A stretch of 64,000 nucleotides of DNA from positions 14,351,261-14,415,260 of the forward strand of contig NC_019866.2 in NCBI RefSeq assembly GCF_002234675.1, given 5' to 3'. This document shows positions 11,529 to 40,087 of the stretch, one piece after another; position 1 is the first letter of the stretch; every line of letters starts with the position of its first letter. Both the position numbers and the translations under genes were made by a program. Below the pieces are notes generated by a model. The model did not search any database, was not told the DNA's origin, and was given only the letters and a program-made list of their open reading frames with translations. The stretch comes from Oryzias latipes. Taxonomy: Eukaryota > Chordata > Actinopteri > Beloniformes > Adrianichthyidae.

Positions 11529-14400
11529 CTTTTACATTTGGCAGAAAGTGCACACCTAAAAGGAAAAAAAGCACATTTTGAGATATAATGAATATGCTGT
11601 TACATCTGCAGTCCAGCTGCTACCACATGTGTCATATTTATAAAAGTTTAAATCCTTTCTGTTTCAGTCATAAAAACTCATCAGGTTTTTTGCTCTATGA
11701 AGCTTTTCCCAGTATGCAATGGGAGGAAAATTGTGCAATATTATAAGTTGAATGTTCATCCAGCAGAGAACCACTGACTTTTGCTTCATTTGAACCAAAT
11801 GTCATCCTGTGATGACATTTTTTTCTTGAAACGATAAATTGTCCATTGGTAATTTTTTTCAAATTGTGTTCAAAAAGCCAATGTGAAGTTTTCTGTATAC
11901 CACTTTTAGTTGCAGCAGCTAATCTGAGCTTCATCCCAGTTCTTTATCAAAGAAAAAGGTTTGGACTTTTTTTTTACCCACCATGCAACGGAAACATTTT
12001 TGTTTTGTTTTTTTCTGAACAACCCGCCAAAAAAACAAACTATTTTACAAGTTTTAGAAAATGTGGTCATGAAATGTGGTCATTTTCATGAATTTCAATT
12101 TTTACATTTTTGCAACAAACACAAAAAGATTGAAAGATATTTATGTTATTGGTTGAAAATCAAAATTTGTAAATGAGGATAGTAATTGCCGCAGTGTTGC
12201 AGGAGCACGAAGTGTTGAAGATGGCATTTCTTTTGCTCTGAACTGAAAATCTCAGGCAAGGATGCTTTTTATAGACTACAGTTTGGTTTTAAACGTTTTA
12301 GTTCCTGTGAAACATATTCACAGTTTAAAAACCTTTAACAAGGTTTTTAATATTTCAGAAGCTGAATTATATTTTAACTAACTGTCACATTGTTGAAAAA
12401 AAAACTTTTTTGTTTTCTCTCTGCTAAGACTTTTTTTTTCCTTTTTTCCTTTGGTGATGCAAGCAGTTTTATTTTCTCACTCTGATGATCTTTTGATCTG
12501 TTAGAAGAAAAAAAAAGCATCCCCAGTGCTCTTTTCATTATGATTATACTGTTTTTAGCCCAAATCCATAAATCTGTGTCGTTTTCCTTTTTTGAGCTGG
12601 TATCTGACTCAAAACTGTACGGCTGGTTAGCTCCAACATTCCATACAATTAATGTTAGGTAGGTGTTTTGGGGGGCTGTAAGCTAGTGGGAGAGATTGTA
12701 AACAAAGGTACGATGGGAAGGCTTATTTCGCAGCAACAGTTGTTCCGTCAACTCAGAGGGGGATTTCTAATGAACAAATTCCCCTTTGCAGAAACTATGT
12801 TCTAGAAAACAACACAGGTTTTTTGATTTTGGCTAAAAACATTATTATCATAATTGTAATAACATTTGGACCATTTTACAATCGATCAAAAGAGGATCAT
12901 AGAGGACATTACTGTGCCACAATGCTGGAATTTTAACAGGAATCATATAAACATGCTGACTTAAAAAACTTAACATTCTCTGGGGTTTTTTACCCAAAGA
13001 GGATTTTGGCCATGTATTGGTGCGATTACTGATCCATCACGTACAGAGGGTGGATTTTTAAACTTCTTTAACAAATGCCATCATGTAAATTGGTGAACAG
13101 ATAACTTTTACAAGGGTATGAACAAAACACTCTTACACGCTATTTTCAATTGCTCGCTCCTTCACTCATATGCTAACCAACTTTAACTTTAAACTCAGAA
13201 ATTGACTAAGCTTCTTGTTGAGATTACTTTTTTCCTTTGGCCAAATGAATCTAAATTATGGACTCATCTCACTACCCTCTCAATGTCTCCCTCTCTATTT
13301 GTTCCCAGAGAAGTTGGCAGAGTTTCTGCACAGACTTTATATATTGCTTAGTCTTTGCTTAATGCAGTTTGTGGTCACTGTTAGACTAATTGGAGTAACA
13401 CTGGTTTTACAAAGTACCACACAGTCTTTGCAGTTTTATTGATGAGGGATTCTCATGGAATACTGGGCTTTACAGCTCAAAGGTTACATGCAACCAAGAG
13501 TGGTGCAGCTTTTACCTTTAACCCCAATGGGGCTGTAATTCCCAGAATCACTTTTGTGCAGATGCAGACAGATGGGACTTATTAGCATTAGGATTATGTT
13601 TTCCGCTTGCATTTTGTTTTACTGATACTTTGACACACATTAAAAGGCCATGTTTTACTTTTGTATCTCTCCATGATTTGAGATGTGTTGTTGACCCCCC
13701 CCCCCTTTTTTTTCTACAAAAAAAAGAGTTTATTACAATCCCTATGGTTGTTCAATTTGGATAAATTTGAAAAATATCCAAGTTATTTGTATTTATATGT
13801 GAGTGCATTTTTTGGCACCATGTTGCAACCCTGTTGGAGATTTTGTTACTTTTTGATTTAAATAAATATCACTTGTTGAGCTTTTTTCCCTCAATTTGTA
13901 CGAATAAAGGTTGCAAATTAAATTTTAACAATTGACATCTGCCTCAAAAACAAATATATAAGGTTGTAAATGCAAGTGAAAGCAGATGTTCTATTGCAGG
14001 TCATATGGTATACATTCATATGGCTTATGTTAATTTATTTTTTTTTGTTTTATGCATGATGTGTGTATAAACAAGTGTGTTTTGGAAGGGAACACACCTC
14101 CCCAATGAGCCCATTTGAGCAGAAATGGTTCCTGATTGTTTCGTTACGAAATAATGATGTTCATGGAGACAGCACCGACCTAAGCAGGTTGAATTGTTCA
14201 ATAGGTTTATTCTCTTGCAGAGGCTTCAGCTGTTTTTTTTATGTTTTTGCTCTGCACCACCCCCTACAGCTCAGCTGGCTCGTGCAGTCCTTGTTAGCTC
14301 AGACATCCTCCATTCCAGGAGATCCTGGTGTTAAATGTTTGTCATGCAGGGTTTCCAGCACATGCAACCCTTTGACGACGCAAGCACATTCACCCCACTC
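11529..14400. other. AT-rich spacer upstream of asphd1
   Basis: This holds the asphd1 5' flank and no recognisable exon. A dispersed repeat copy lies at about 12750-12900, listed separately. Homopolymer tracts are frequent, including C9 followed by T9 near 13697-13714. An unseen upstream asphd1 5' UTR exon is possible, because the bases just before the ATG could be a splice acceptor. Confidence 0.4.
12750..12905 (+). repeat. Dispersed repeat, copy 1
   Basis: The segment shares an ordered set of motifs with 42262-42402: TCTAATGAAC, then a C-rich pentamer, TTTGCAGAAACTAT or CTGCAGAAACTAT, an acacagg/acagttt stretch, TTTTTG-CTAAAAAC, then GATCA near its end. The copies are clearly related but diverged. 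Family not known. Confidence 0.5.
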
Positions 14401-15110
14401 AGTGCGGCATCTTTCTGTTCGATTACCTTGACGCACCGTGAGGCGCTGTGTCGGACGCGCTTCAGCACCGTGCTTGGTGGACAGCTCCCTTCAACGATCT
14501 CAGACAAAATGTGGGGCTTTAAAAAAAAATGTGGGGCTTTTCCAAGCGCGCCGCCTGCAGTTTCGGCGCGCGGCCGCTAGGGCGCACCTGAAACTTCAAC
14601 ACAAATGCCCTCACATCACAGCCGAATGCGTCAACCGCGCAGTAACCAGCTTACAGGGGCATCTCACCAGCTCAAAGCACAGCCGTGTTTCTGGCCTAAA
14701 GCAACAGCATACCAGCTGAAGTAGAAAAAAGACGGGATTTGTGGGCTGCAGAGGAGGACAGGTAGGAGACTCACTGGCGCCTTTCATTTGCTGCTGTTGT
14801 GATTGTCGCTTTGACGGTGGCGATGGTTGATGTCAAAAATCGTCCTCCGCACAAGGAGGGCTGGAGGAGGTGCGAGTGATGCCGCCTCACATCTTTTTTA
14901 TTTATTTATTGTCTTCCGTCAAACACAAGGTCGATTTTTGCATCGCGCAGAATAACAGCGACATGATTGAATAAATTCCCAAATAACAGGTTGGGAGCAG
15001 CGCGGGATTCGGGGAAGGCTGGAATAATAGCGCATTTTCTATACCTCCCTCTTTGCACCGGGGGGTGAGAAAATGCACGAGGGCCGTATTTTTCCTAAAA
15101 GACTAAAAAC
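14400..15110. promoter_or_regulatory. CpG-rich promoter block of sez6l2
   Basis: GC and CpG content rise sharply at 14430-14660 and again at about 14820-15110, including a GGCGCGCGGCCGC stretch near 14564-14576. A consensus donor (CAG|GTAGGA) at 14761/14762 and an acceptor (CTTGCAG) ending at 15305 suggest a non-coding first exon spliced to 15306-15488. The block lies between the divergent asphd1 and sez6l2 genes and could serve both, although asphd1 starts 3 kb away. Confidence 0.5.
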
Positions 15111-15430
15111 GGGCCCCTTTAGGCATAATAAAGCTTCAAAATGAATCCATATCATCTGCTGTGAGCTTTGTTACCTAAGAGGTGATTTTGTTTTTTGTAG
15201 ATTGGAGGCCTGCGTCATGTCAACATTTGCTCAGCCCCAGAGAATTTGCTGTGACTGATAAATTATTGTCCAATTGCACTCCTGCATCCACGCCTCTTCT
15301 TGCAGCAGCTACAGGCCTTTAATTAACACCACAGAGACACACAGGGCTGTCTACAGGCGAGATGATATGACAGCCGCTAACCGATCTGCTCCATTTCAAC
15401 CTGTTAGGTCATCCAGTTTCATGCAAAACC

Positions 15431-31629
<16,199 letters not shown>

Positions 31630-32930
31630 AAAATGTTGAGGATGAGAAAAAAAAAACACAAACACCAGGGAGTAAATTGCTAAGAAACGATTTTTGTATT
31701 AAAAGGCCTCATTTCCCTTTAATTGTCCATGTTTTTTTACACTTGTGTTCTCTCATCACTTTATATCTGGTCTAAAAGTCATGAAAGTGCTTCTTTTTTT
31801 TACGTTAATCAGATGTGGAGACCTAAAAAATGTAAATTTTGTTTGATGGTCAGGTTTTGTGTGGTTTACTAAGACCGGTGCCTTATAAAAAGGTAAAGAA
31901 ATTGGTAAAACAAGGAAAAGCAGATACAGAGGAAGAACAGCTAAGGGTAGGAGGATAGGGGGAAAATATTTTAAGTCATTATGAGGCCAAAAATTCTAAA
32001 AAAGGCATGGTAATAGTTTTATTTGTAACAATCGCAAGTTACTGTCATTACTACACAAAACATAATGAATGTTTCTGTTTATTTCTGGTGACTATAAAAT
32101 AAGTGGCTTTTATTCAATTTTGCACAGTTTCACTGTTAATGATATTTTGCTTTAAAATTGTGGAAAAAAAATGATTTTCTTTCTTCATGTTTTTTCACAA
32201 TATGTGTAAAACAGTCACGGAAACTGAATGTAAATATTGGACTTCATATTGGCGGAGGTTAATATATATATATAAATCATCATAAATATATATGAGCCTC
32301 AAATGATATATATATACTCTTTAACATGGTGACAGGAGGTTACTTTTTTCATTATATACAGATAATGAAAAGTCAGTGCCAAATTAGAATGTTAAATAAT
32401 TTAATGTCTCTAAGTGTTTCATCTGTTGTTAAAATAGTGTTTACAGACGCAGTGCTTAATTTATTCTCTGCCGTTATCATACGTCACACCACATACTGCA
32501 AAAGAAAAGGTGAGGACATGAATGTCATTGCGCTTTGAGCATGCACTGATTGTAAATTAAATTGCTTAATGCTCAACCTTCCCATCGTTATAGTTACAGA
32601 CGGCTTTCATTGTTATCAAATTTGATGTTGTATGCACTATGTTGATGAAAAAAGAAGACCTCCAAAATCTGGTTGCTTGCTGTGATGCATTATGTATTTA
32701 TTTATGTATTTATTTATTTGATTATTTATTTATCTATTAATGATTGTTTCAACAGTGAATGTAAGGTTGTTCACTGTGCCAAATGAGGGGATCCTGGAGA
32801 CTGTTGCGTTTTAGAATTCTTTCTTCTCTTAACCATTGGTAGCATTTCTTTGCTTCATATATAAATAGACTCTTGAAGGCAGTGAATCATTTGCTGAACT
32901 GGAAATAAAGTCTCTGTTGAATGGTGTAGT
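31630..32930 (+). promoter_or_regulatory. sez6l2: sez6l2 3' UTR and poly(A) signal
   Basis: About 1.3 kb of AT-rich non-coding sequence follows the TAA at 31627-31629. An AATAAA at 32904-32909 followed by GTCTCTGTTGAATGG-type GU-rich sequence is the likely cleavage signal. A tandem TTTATTTATTTA-like run lies at about 32695-32735. Confidence 0.65.
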
Positions 32931-34060
32931 CTTTAGTGTTTTTATTTCCACTGTATATATATTGCCCTTCAATTCAGATATTTCCAACATGCAAAAGCAA
33001 AAGTGGGAAAAGATGACAAAGATGATTTAAGATAAATCTTAAACAACAATGACAAACTAATGATAATGAACATACAAAACAGTCAAGGCATGTTGGAAGG
33101 GGATTCAGCAGAAGCCAAGTTAACTGAAGCACAATGCACACTTCATAATAATCATAACACCTCTTTCTCTCTCGATCTATCTATCTATCTATCTAACTAT
33201 CTATATTTATATCAATTCAATACTCTGTCATTTTTTTAAATATTTAGTTGGATTTCAATGAATGGGATACTTACTCACATATTTAAAAACATTTATAGAA
33301 ACATAAAGATGATCAGCCTATTTTTATACACTTATGTACATATTCTGTTTTATTTACCATAAACAAAGTAACATTAAAATAATGTTTTTGTATGGTTATC
33401 ATCACTATTTCATTTAGATGATCACCACCCTTCCCATACCCCAATATATCAATCACATGCATCCATCCCTACTCTACACTGACCAAACTTTTATTTTAAT
33501 AAAGTGCATGTGAATATTGCGACTGTATTCATTCCCTAGATCATTCTATTTCATTATTTGCACATGGTTTTACTTTAAAGAGATAGTCACTATTCTTAAA
33601 GAAAGATTGCAATAATGGTAAGGTTATGGCACATCTTTTTAAACAAATAAATAAATAAATAGTTGGAGATTGAAAAAAACAATTTTAAAAATAAATTAAG
33701 ACTTTGAGTAGTTTTACTGCTGTATTCATTTGTCAAAGCTTACTGACTTTTATATGCCAATATTTCGTGGTAATAGTAAAGAAGTCACCCATATTATATG
33801 TAGTGTTGCTTTAAAACCATCCATTTTAAAAACAAGATTAACCAACAGAAAGACGAAAAAGTTGAAGTTCTTCCTTCTGACCACTGGGGGCGGTAAACTA
33901 ATTTCTCCAACAATGCAACTGAATAAACTTGCACATTTTGCCCCAGGAGTAGGTATTAATCCAACTAAATGTAACTGATTTTTTTTAATTTAATTTAAAA
34001 AAACTTCAATTTTGTAAGTTTGGTTTTTTTTTATTCTGACGCTGTTTATCCCACAGTAAG
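32931..34060. other. Spacer between sez6l2 and kctd13
   Basis: AT-rich intergenic DNA with a short (CTAT)n tract at about 33175-33205. No coding exon is recognised; the short ORF at 33730-33978 has no domain and low-complexity composition. Confidence 0.45.
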
Positions 34061-34480
34061 ATTTTCCGACATGACAACAACAGTGATACCCTGATAACCG
34101 TAGAAGAAGAACGCGGCGGAAGAAGAATTACAGTTTTTATTTCCGAGTGACCTATTTAGCTTTTTATTTTAGCATCGTCAATATTTAATGTCCGAAACAA
34201 TGGATTTAGGTACTACGGTGGTTAAAATCCGACTATTTTGAAGCGTGAAACTAGGTTTTCCTTTAGTGGAAACTTATGTTTGCTTAAAGCCAATCAATAG
34301 TAGCTACTTTGATGAGCTAAACGTTGGCGTTATCATAATGACGTATCTAGCGATAGCTGCGTCTTAAATTATAACCTTTTGTTCGTTGTAGCGCACTTGC
34401 TCAGTCTACTTACCCTTTTAACACAGCATATTTTCCACTTCTTTGCTGGAATCTTACAACATTCTTGGATGTTCGGTGTG
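34060..34480 (+). promoter_or_regulatory. kctd13: kctd13 promoter and non-coding first exon
   Basis: A consensus donor (GTG|GTAAGT) at 34480/34481 pairs in principle with the acceptor ATTGCAG ending at 35457, placing a 5' UTR exon here. Upstream, around 34111-34150, GCGGCGGAAGAAG contains an ETS-type GGAA core with CpGs. No TATA box is seen. The start of transcription cannot be read from sequence alone. Confidence 0.5.
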
Positions 34481-35480
34481 GTAAGTCCATTTTATTATGT
34501 TTTCATCATCGTGTCTCTTCAGGATATTTGCATATTTTATCTCTAACTTAAATAGCAGCTGTTTTGGTGCCTTTTTTACTATATTGTAGTGTTTTGTTTT
34601 AGATCCATCTGGCTGTAACAATAGTTAAAGTTGAACAATGTACACCTGTGTTGTAATAGGAAGGCTTATTGAATAACATCGTTTTTTTTCTTTCTTTCGT
34701 TTGCTTTAGATATGTGTTGCTCAAATTTAAAAAACCGAAAAGTCCTGATATTTTCGTTGAGTTAAAGGTGACAAAATGAAGTAAAAAAAGTGTTCATCAT
34801 GTAAATGGGTGTGGCTGCAAGAAATGGTTGTGCATGTTTCCTAAAAACTCAACATACTTTGATATTTTTAACATCAATGTTCATAAGTTTGCTTAAAATC
34901 CATTCATGTTTGCTTGTTTTAAATTTATAAAAGAGTTTGTTCGTATAGATTATTGACAACAATTACCTTTCTAAAGTATTCCAGGCTTTCTGAAAGGAAT
35001 TTACTGTTTTATTTTCAATGTATAACTTCAAACTTATTAACATTTTGGATGCAATAGGTCTAAAATTGTGTTGTTTTAAACCGGTTTGCTGCTATAAGTG
35101 TTGCAAAATAAGTCTGCTTTCAGCCTACTTCTGTTCCAGCCCCAGCTTTTGTATTAGAAAATAGGAACTAGTTATAGCAAACCCCCCAGTAAGAACTAAT
35201 CCCAGGTATGATTAAAAAAGAATAAAATGAGTGCCAACTCTTTACCAGTTTAAGGAAGTGTAAATTTAGCGTACCCTGCTTGCTGAAAAGTTCATTCTCA
35301 ACACAATGTTTTACCATGCTGTGAAATATTATTCAAAGATCTGAGTGTTGCAATAGACCTAACAATTTAATAGTCACTGTTGCTAAATAGCTATTGTCCT
35401 GCATTGACTATGTCTCTGGTGACATTCTATTGTCTAACCGTGTCTTCCTCATTGCAGTCAGGCGGTCACTTCACATCCCC

Positions 35481-38324
35481 ATGTCTGCGGAGGCTTCAGT
35501 TGGCAGTCATGCCGCCGACTCTGCCGATTCTGCCATCGCCCCACCTTCTTGCTACAACACGGATGAGCAGAGATACCCGAGCCTGCTGGGAAGCAAGTAT
35601 GTAAAGTTAAATGTGGGTGGAACGCTGCATTATACAACCGTCCAGACACTGAGCAAGGAGGACAGCCTGCTGCGACGCATATGCAATGGAGAAACTGAGG
35701 CCACAATCGACCCTGAAGGTGAGTGGAGAGTAAACACATCTTTGAATGTCAGCACTGCATGCTGTGTATTGCCCTGACCTACCTGTATGCACATTTCAAA
35801 ACACTTTTTCAGAAAGGGTTTGCAAATTACTAAAAAGGCTTTAGCTCTGTTTTAATTCAAGCAGATTGACTCTTATGGCTACAAATGATCTCCTTAATAG
35901 GACAATAAAATGTACATCCATGTTGTTTGACATACTAACGCAATGCAGTAACTATGGAGTCGTGATAATTTATTTATTTTAAGTTATTTATCTAAATATT
36001 TTATAGAACTTTTCATTATTATTTCTTTAAACAATTCATAAATAATTCACAAAGTGGTTACTATAATTTGTAAGAGGAATTTTATAATACATAAAGTTTA
36101 ACTTTAAATATTTGGCAGTCCTCATCTAAATTTTATTAGTGTTCTTTTGTATCAAGAATAATTTTATCAAGGTCTGTTTTGTTTTGTTCAAACGCCATCC
36201 TGACAAAAGCCAAAGCTGGACTGAAACATTGTTAGAGACCATTTTTGTGAATTGTGTGCACAAAATTCCTCAGTTTAAACGTTTTATGGGGTTTCTTAAG
36301 TTCCAAAAATCAGTCTGCCTTTTATTTTTTGTTTTTACCATCCTTTAAATACTTCTTAAACACCCCTATCATTGGTGATGTTTTACTACAATTGTTAAAT
36401 GAATAAACTGTTTCAACCCTGTTTTTCTTTTTTTTTTGTATTTGTGAAAAAGCTTTAGAGAGATTTACGGATCAGTTTTGGTCGTATTTTCCTGCATCTA
36501 AGCTTTGGTTACAACGGATCTGCTTCTATGAAAAGAAGAATTTGAAAAACCTTTAGCTTCTACATCTTTTGAGACCAATGTAGACGGAACACAAGATTTT
36601 ATTTATTTTTTTAAAGCATGACAGAGAAACCTGTTCCGTGTTTTCCAGGTTGGGTGGTGTTGGATAGGTGTGGCCGGCATTTTGGTGTTGTTTTAAATTT
36701 CCTAAGAGATGGCTCCGTACCGCTGCCAGATGAATGCAGAGAACTGGACGAAGTCCTGAAGGAGGCCCAGTATTATCAGATCCAGGGACTCGTTCAGCAT
36801 TGCATTAGTGCTATGCAGGTAAGAAGACTTCAAACTAAAAAATTCAATGTTTTTGAGCAAAATGAGGCAAAAAAAATATATGAAGAAATCAATAAGAATC
36901 TGCTTTTTTTCAGTTTATTTATTGTTCTAGTTATTGGGGAACAAAATGCTGCTAAATTTCATCTTGCTCACTTTAGTAGGTTGTGTTCAAGTATGAGTTA
37001 GCAGTAAACCGAAGTTAAAGTTGGTTGTTTTCCTGTTTGAACTCAGAAAAAGAAAGATATTCTGGAGAGTGTTTGCGGCATCCCCATGATCACTTCAGCC
37101 AAAGAAGAGCAGAGGATGATTGCTTCCTGTAAAAAGGTACATTCAAACTCACTCATCAGGTCCTTGATCAATACGTGAAACTTTTTCAGCTAAAATCAGT
37201 GAAGAATAAAGTTATATTTTTCTTTTGCTGCATTTTGCTTTATCACTTTAATATTTCTTTCTGTAATGTGGATATTTTTTGTCTTGTCTACAGCCAGTAG
37301 TGAAGCTACAGAATAACAGAGGAAACAACAAATATTCCTACACAAGGTAAAAGGGCTAACAGTGCATATGTTTTTCATAATAAGCGTTTAATATTCTTTT
37401 AGTTTCAAAGCATTTTTTTTATAGCTTTTGTCTCATAAATTGACTTAATTTGTGTTTTTGTGAAAAGCAAAGTTATGATTTTTATCACACCTAAACATTT
37501 TCCAATATTGATTGACGTTTTTTTTCTAAAACTTGTGCATTTGTGTTAATTTAAAGCTTTTTTACTGACTTCAGTTAAAAGTGCAATAATTTATTCAGTG
37601 GTTATTCTTGATTACTTTCCTTTCATAATTGCGTTCATAGTTATCCTTTTTTTCTTGTTGTTATGGAAACCTGCAGTTATTTTTTCCTTTTCTGTCTTTT
37701 CATTTTGCAACCAGCAACTCCGATGACAACCTGCTCAAGAACATCGAGCTGTTTGACAAACTCGTGCTGCGCTTTAACGGCCGAGTCCTGTTCGTCAAAG
37801 ACGTGCTCGGGGACGAGATCTGCTGTTGGTCCTTCTATGGTGAAGGTCGCAAGATTGCAGAAGTGTGCTGCACCTCCATTGTCTACGCTACGGAGAAAAA
37901 GCAGACCAAAGTAAACATAGAAAACATGCTGGCAGTCCTATAGGGCTGCACGCGGCCTTTATCATAGGGCAAATTGGTTAGGATTGATTTAATGAGGCTA
38001 AAGAAGTGGAAGTTTGAAAGATAAAACCTAACAAAGGCATTCAGCTCTTTCATCTATGCTTCTTTTATTTTGTAGGTTGAATTTCCTGAGGCCCGGATAT
38101 TCGAAGAAACACTCAACATCCTTATCTATGAGAACAATAGGAGATCCGGTCCAGGGGGGTTGCATCTTTTAGATTCCCGAGGCTCTGGTTCATCTCTTGG
38201 AGCTGGACAGTCAGAAGAAGAAGGTGCAACCGGCGGTGACCGACGAGTAAGACGGATCCACGTCCGGAGGCACATAATGCACGACGAAAGGGGACACGGT
38301 CAGCAAACTGTATATAAGGACTGA
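35481..38324 (+). CDS. kctd13: BTB/POZ adaptor of CUL3 ubiquitin ligase, KCTD13
   Basis: Six coding exons: 35481-35718, 36649-36818, 37047-37136, 37294-37346, 37715-37910, 38076-38324. They join to 331 residues; human KCTD13 has 329. The BTB domain is about residues 41-140 ([52 protein letters not shown]). The conserved KCTD10/13/TNFAIP1 carboxyl region follows ([46 protein letters not shown], split over exons 5-6), ending in a basic tail ([16 protein letters not shown]). The family forms BACURD adaptors that direct CUL3 to RhoA. KCTD13, TNFAIP1 and KCTD10 are close in sequence; the paralogue is chosen from its neighbours sez6l2, asphd1 and hirip3. The ATG is preceded by CCCC and is the first in frame after the exon acceptor at 35457. 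Confidence 0.93.
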
Positions 38325-39420
38325 TGGAAGACTGTTTATTTTGCTTTTTATTTTTTGTTGAAAGCTTGCAGGATGAAAGGAATTGCCATGATAATAATAA
38401 CCACTTGGTATTTACTCCTTAAGTGTTCAAACACACTTGAAAAATCTCAGTGAATGACTGATTTGCAGCAGAGGTTAAAGTCTGGAAATGTTTACAAAAA
38501 AAAACTATCTCTGTACATACTTTGATTTTGAGAAAAACTGTGACTGATACCGTCATGAGTTTATTAGGGATTTTTCATCTGTAACCGAGTGAGCGCAATA
38601 ACCAAACTTAAACCCTGCTGATGTCTTGGTTTTCTATGTGGGAGTTCATGGTATGCACTGGGAGCCTCCTATGTCTTTCATTTGCAGGAAACGCCATCAG
38701 TTTGTATAGGTTGTCAAATCTGTCATTTCTATTCTGTGTTTAAAAATGAAGGTATTGGGGAGAAGATGAGACGGGTTGATATGGTCAAGTCTTGACCTGG
38801 TAACACTGGAAAAAAAGGTTTTTGTCAGATTTTCAATGAATGAGACTGTTGAGCAGCTCAGTTTTTTTTTCTTTATTTAAAATATTGCAGCTTTTGTTTC
38901 AAGATGTCTTATTAATTTATGAACCTAATTTATTGATATTTAACTTTTGTATTAAAGGCAATCTTTGTGTTATCTGGTGTTAAAATGAATTTCAGTTTTG
39001 GGATGATAAATGCACTCTTGAGCAAAGATTTTAAATATTCGGATTAATGAAGCATAAGCTTCCTCTATTGTTTATTCAAGAATAACTGTGATGATTTATT
39101 TGTATGTTATTCTGAGCCATGGTCTGCCACATTTGCTTTGTCTTTCACAAATTCAGAGAATTTTTCCTGTTAGTATAAAGATAATATTGACAGATTTTCT
39201 TTTTCCTCAGGGGAAGGAGGTACTTAATTTCTATTTTTTGCTGATGACTTGTGTAAGCTTAAGCACTCTAAATAGTGAAAAAGAAAAAAAAACAGCATTG
39301 AAAGAGAGCAATATGTGTTGAACTCTTTACCACAGAATACCTTGAAATATGCACTAATGGTACTTCCGTCCCATAGCCATGAAAATGATGACAATAAAAT
39401 GCTTTTGAAATCCACTTACT
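38325..39420 (+). promoter_or_regulatory. kctd13: kctd13 3' UTR and poly(A) signal
   Basis: Non-coding sequence after the TGA at 38322-38324. AATAAA at 39393-39398 (in ACAATAAAATG) is followed by U/GU-rich TACTTTTTGTTG, a good cleavage context. Confidence 0.65.
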
Positions 39421-39904
39421 TTTTGTTGATGCTATTCATTCATGTTTCTGTAGTATAACTCAGATTTATTAAAGGAAATATACATTTGATCTAGATTTTT
39501 TCTTACTGGTATGTAAATAAAGATTTGATTTATTGGCTTATTCCAACAATAGAAAATAAGACAAAAATTGCAAAACAGATACATAAAACCTAATTGATAA
39601 TAAAATAAAGTAAACAAAGATAATGCATCGTCTTGATGGTAAAATTACTCTTAATCATAACTAGATGAAGAGACACGTTTAATGTGATGGTCAAATTCAT
39701 TTGTTTCTTAAAAGTGAGTGTGGGAGATAATGAATAATAATGTATCTATATATTTTATTCTTTCTTTTTTGCCGTAATCCAGTTCTTATTAAAGTGCAAA
39801 AATTTGTCAAGTATTGAAAGAATTACGAATTGCTTAAATATCTTTTTAGATACATGTATATCAAACCACAATATTTTTCAAGGAGTTGTCCGCGTGTAGT
39901 TTAA

Positions 39905-40087
39905 TGTTTATCACGTACAGTAGTGTCTCTTTTCCCCCCAGCTTTATTGAACATAGCGTTAACATACAAAATCCAACTCGTGCAGTAGTGTCTCTTTATT
40001 CTGAAATCCTGTCTTTGTTGCGTCACTTCCCATTTCCGGTCCACGCCATTGTTCCCGCGAAAGAATAAAGATTGTTTGTTTTTAGCG
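39905..40087 (+). promoter_or_regulatory. hirip3: hirip3 promoter with E2F- and ETS-like sites
   Basis: The last 60 bases before the hirip3 ATG contain TTCCCGCGAAA (40052-40062), an exact E2F-type motif, and TTCCGG (40034-40039), an ETS/GABP core, both in a small CpG-containing stretch. Such TATA-less E2F/ETS promoters are usual for S-phase chromatin genes, which fits a histone chaperone. Site function is inferred from motif only. Confidence 0.55.

Noticed and set aside
14335-14719. ORFs of 80-120 residues in the CpG-rich block before sez6l2
   Set aside because: Arg/Ala/Gly-rich composition is what CpG-rich DNA gives by chance. No domain is visible, and the sez6l2 signal peptide starts at 15431.
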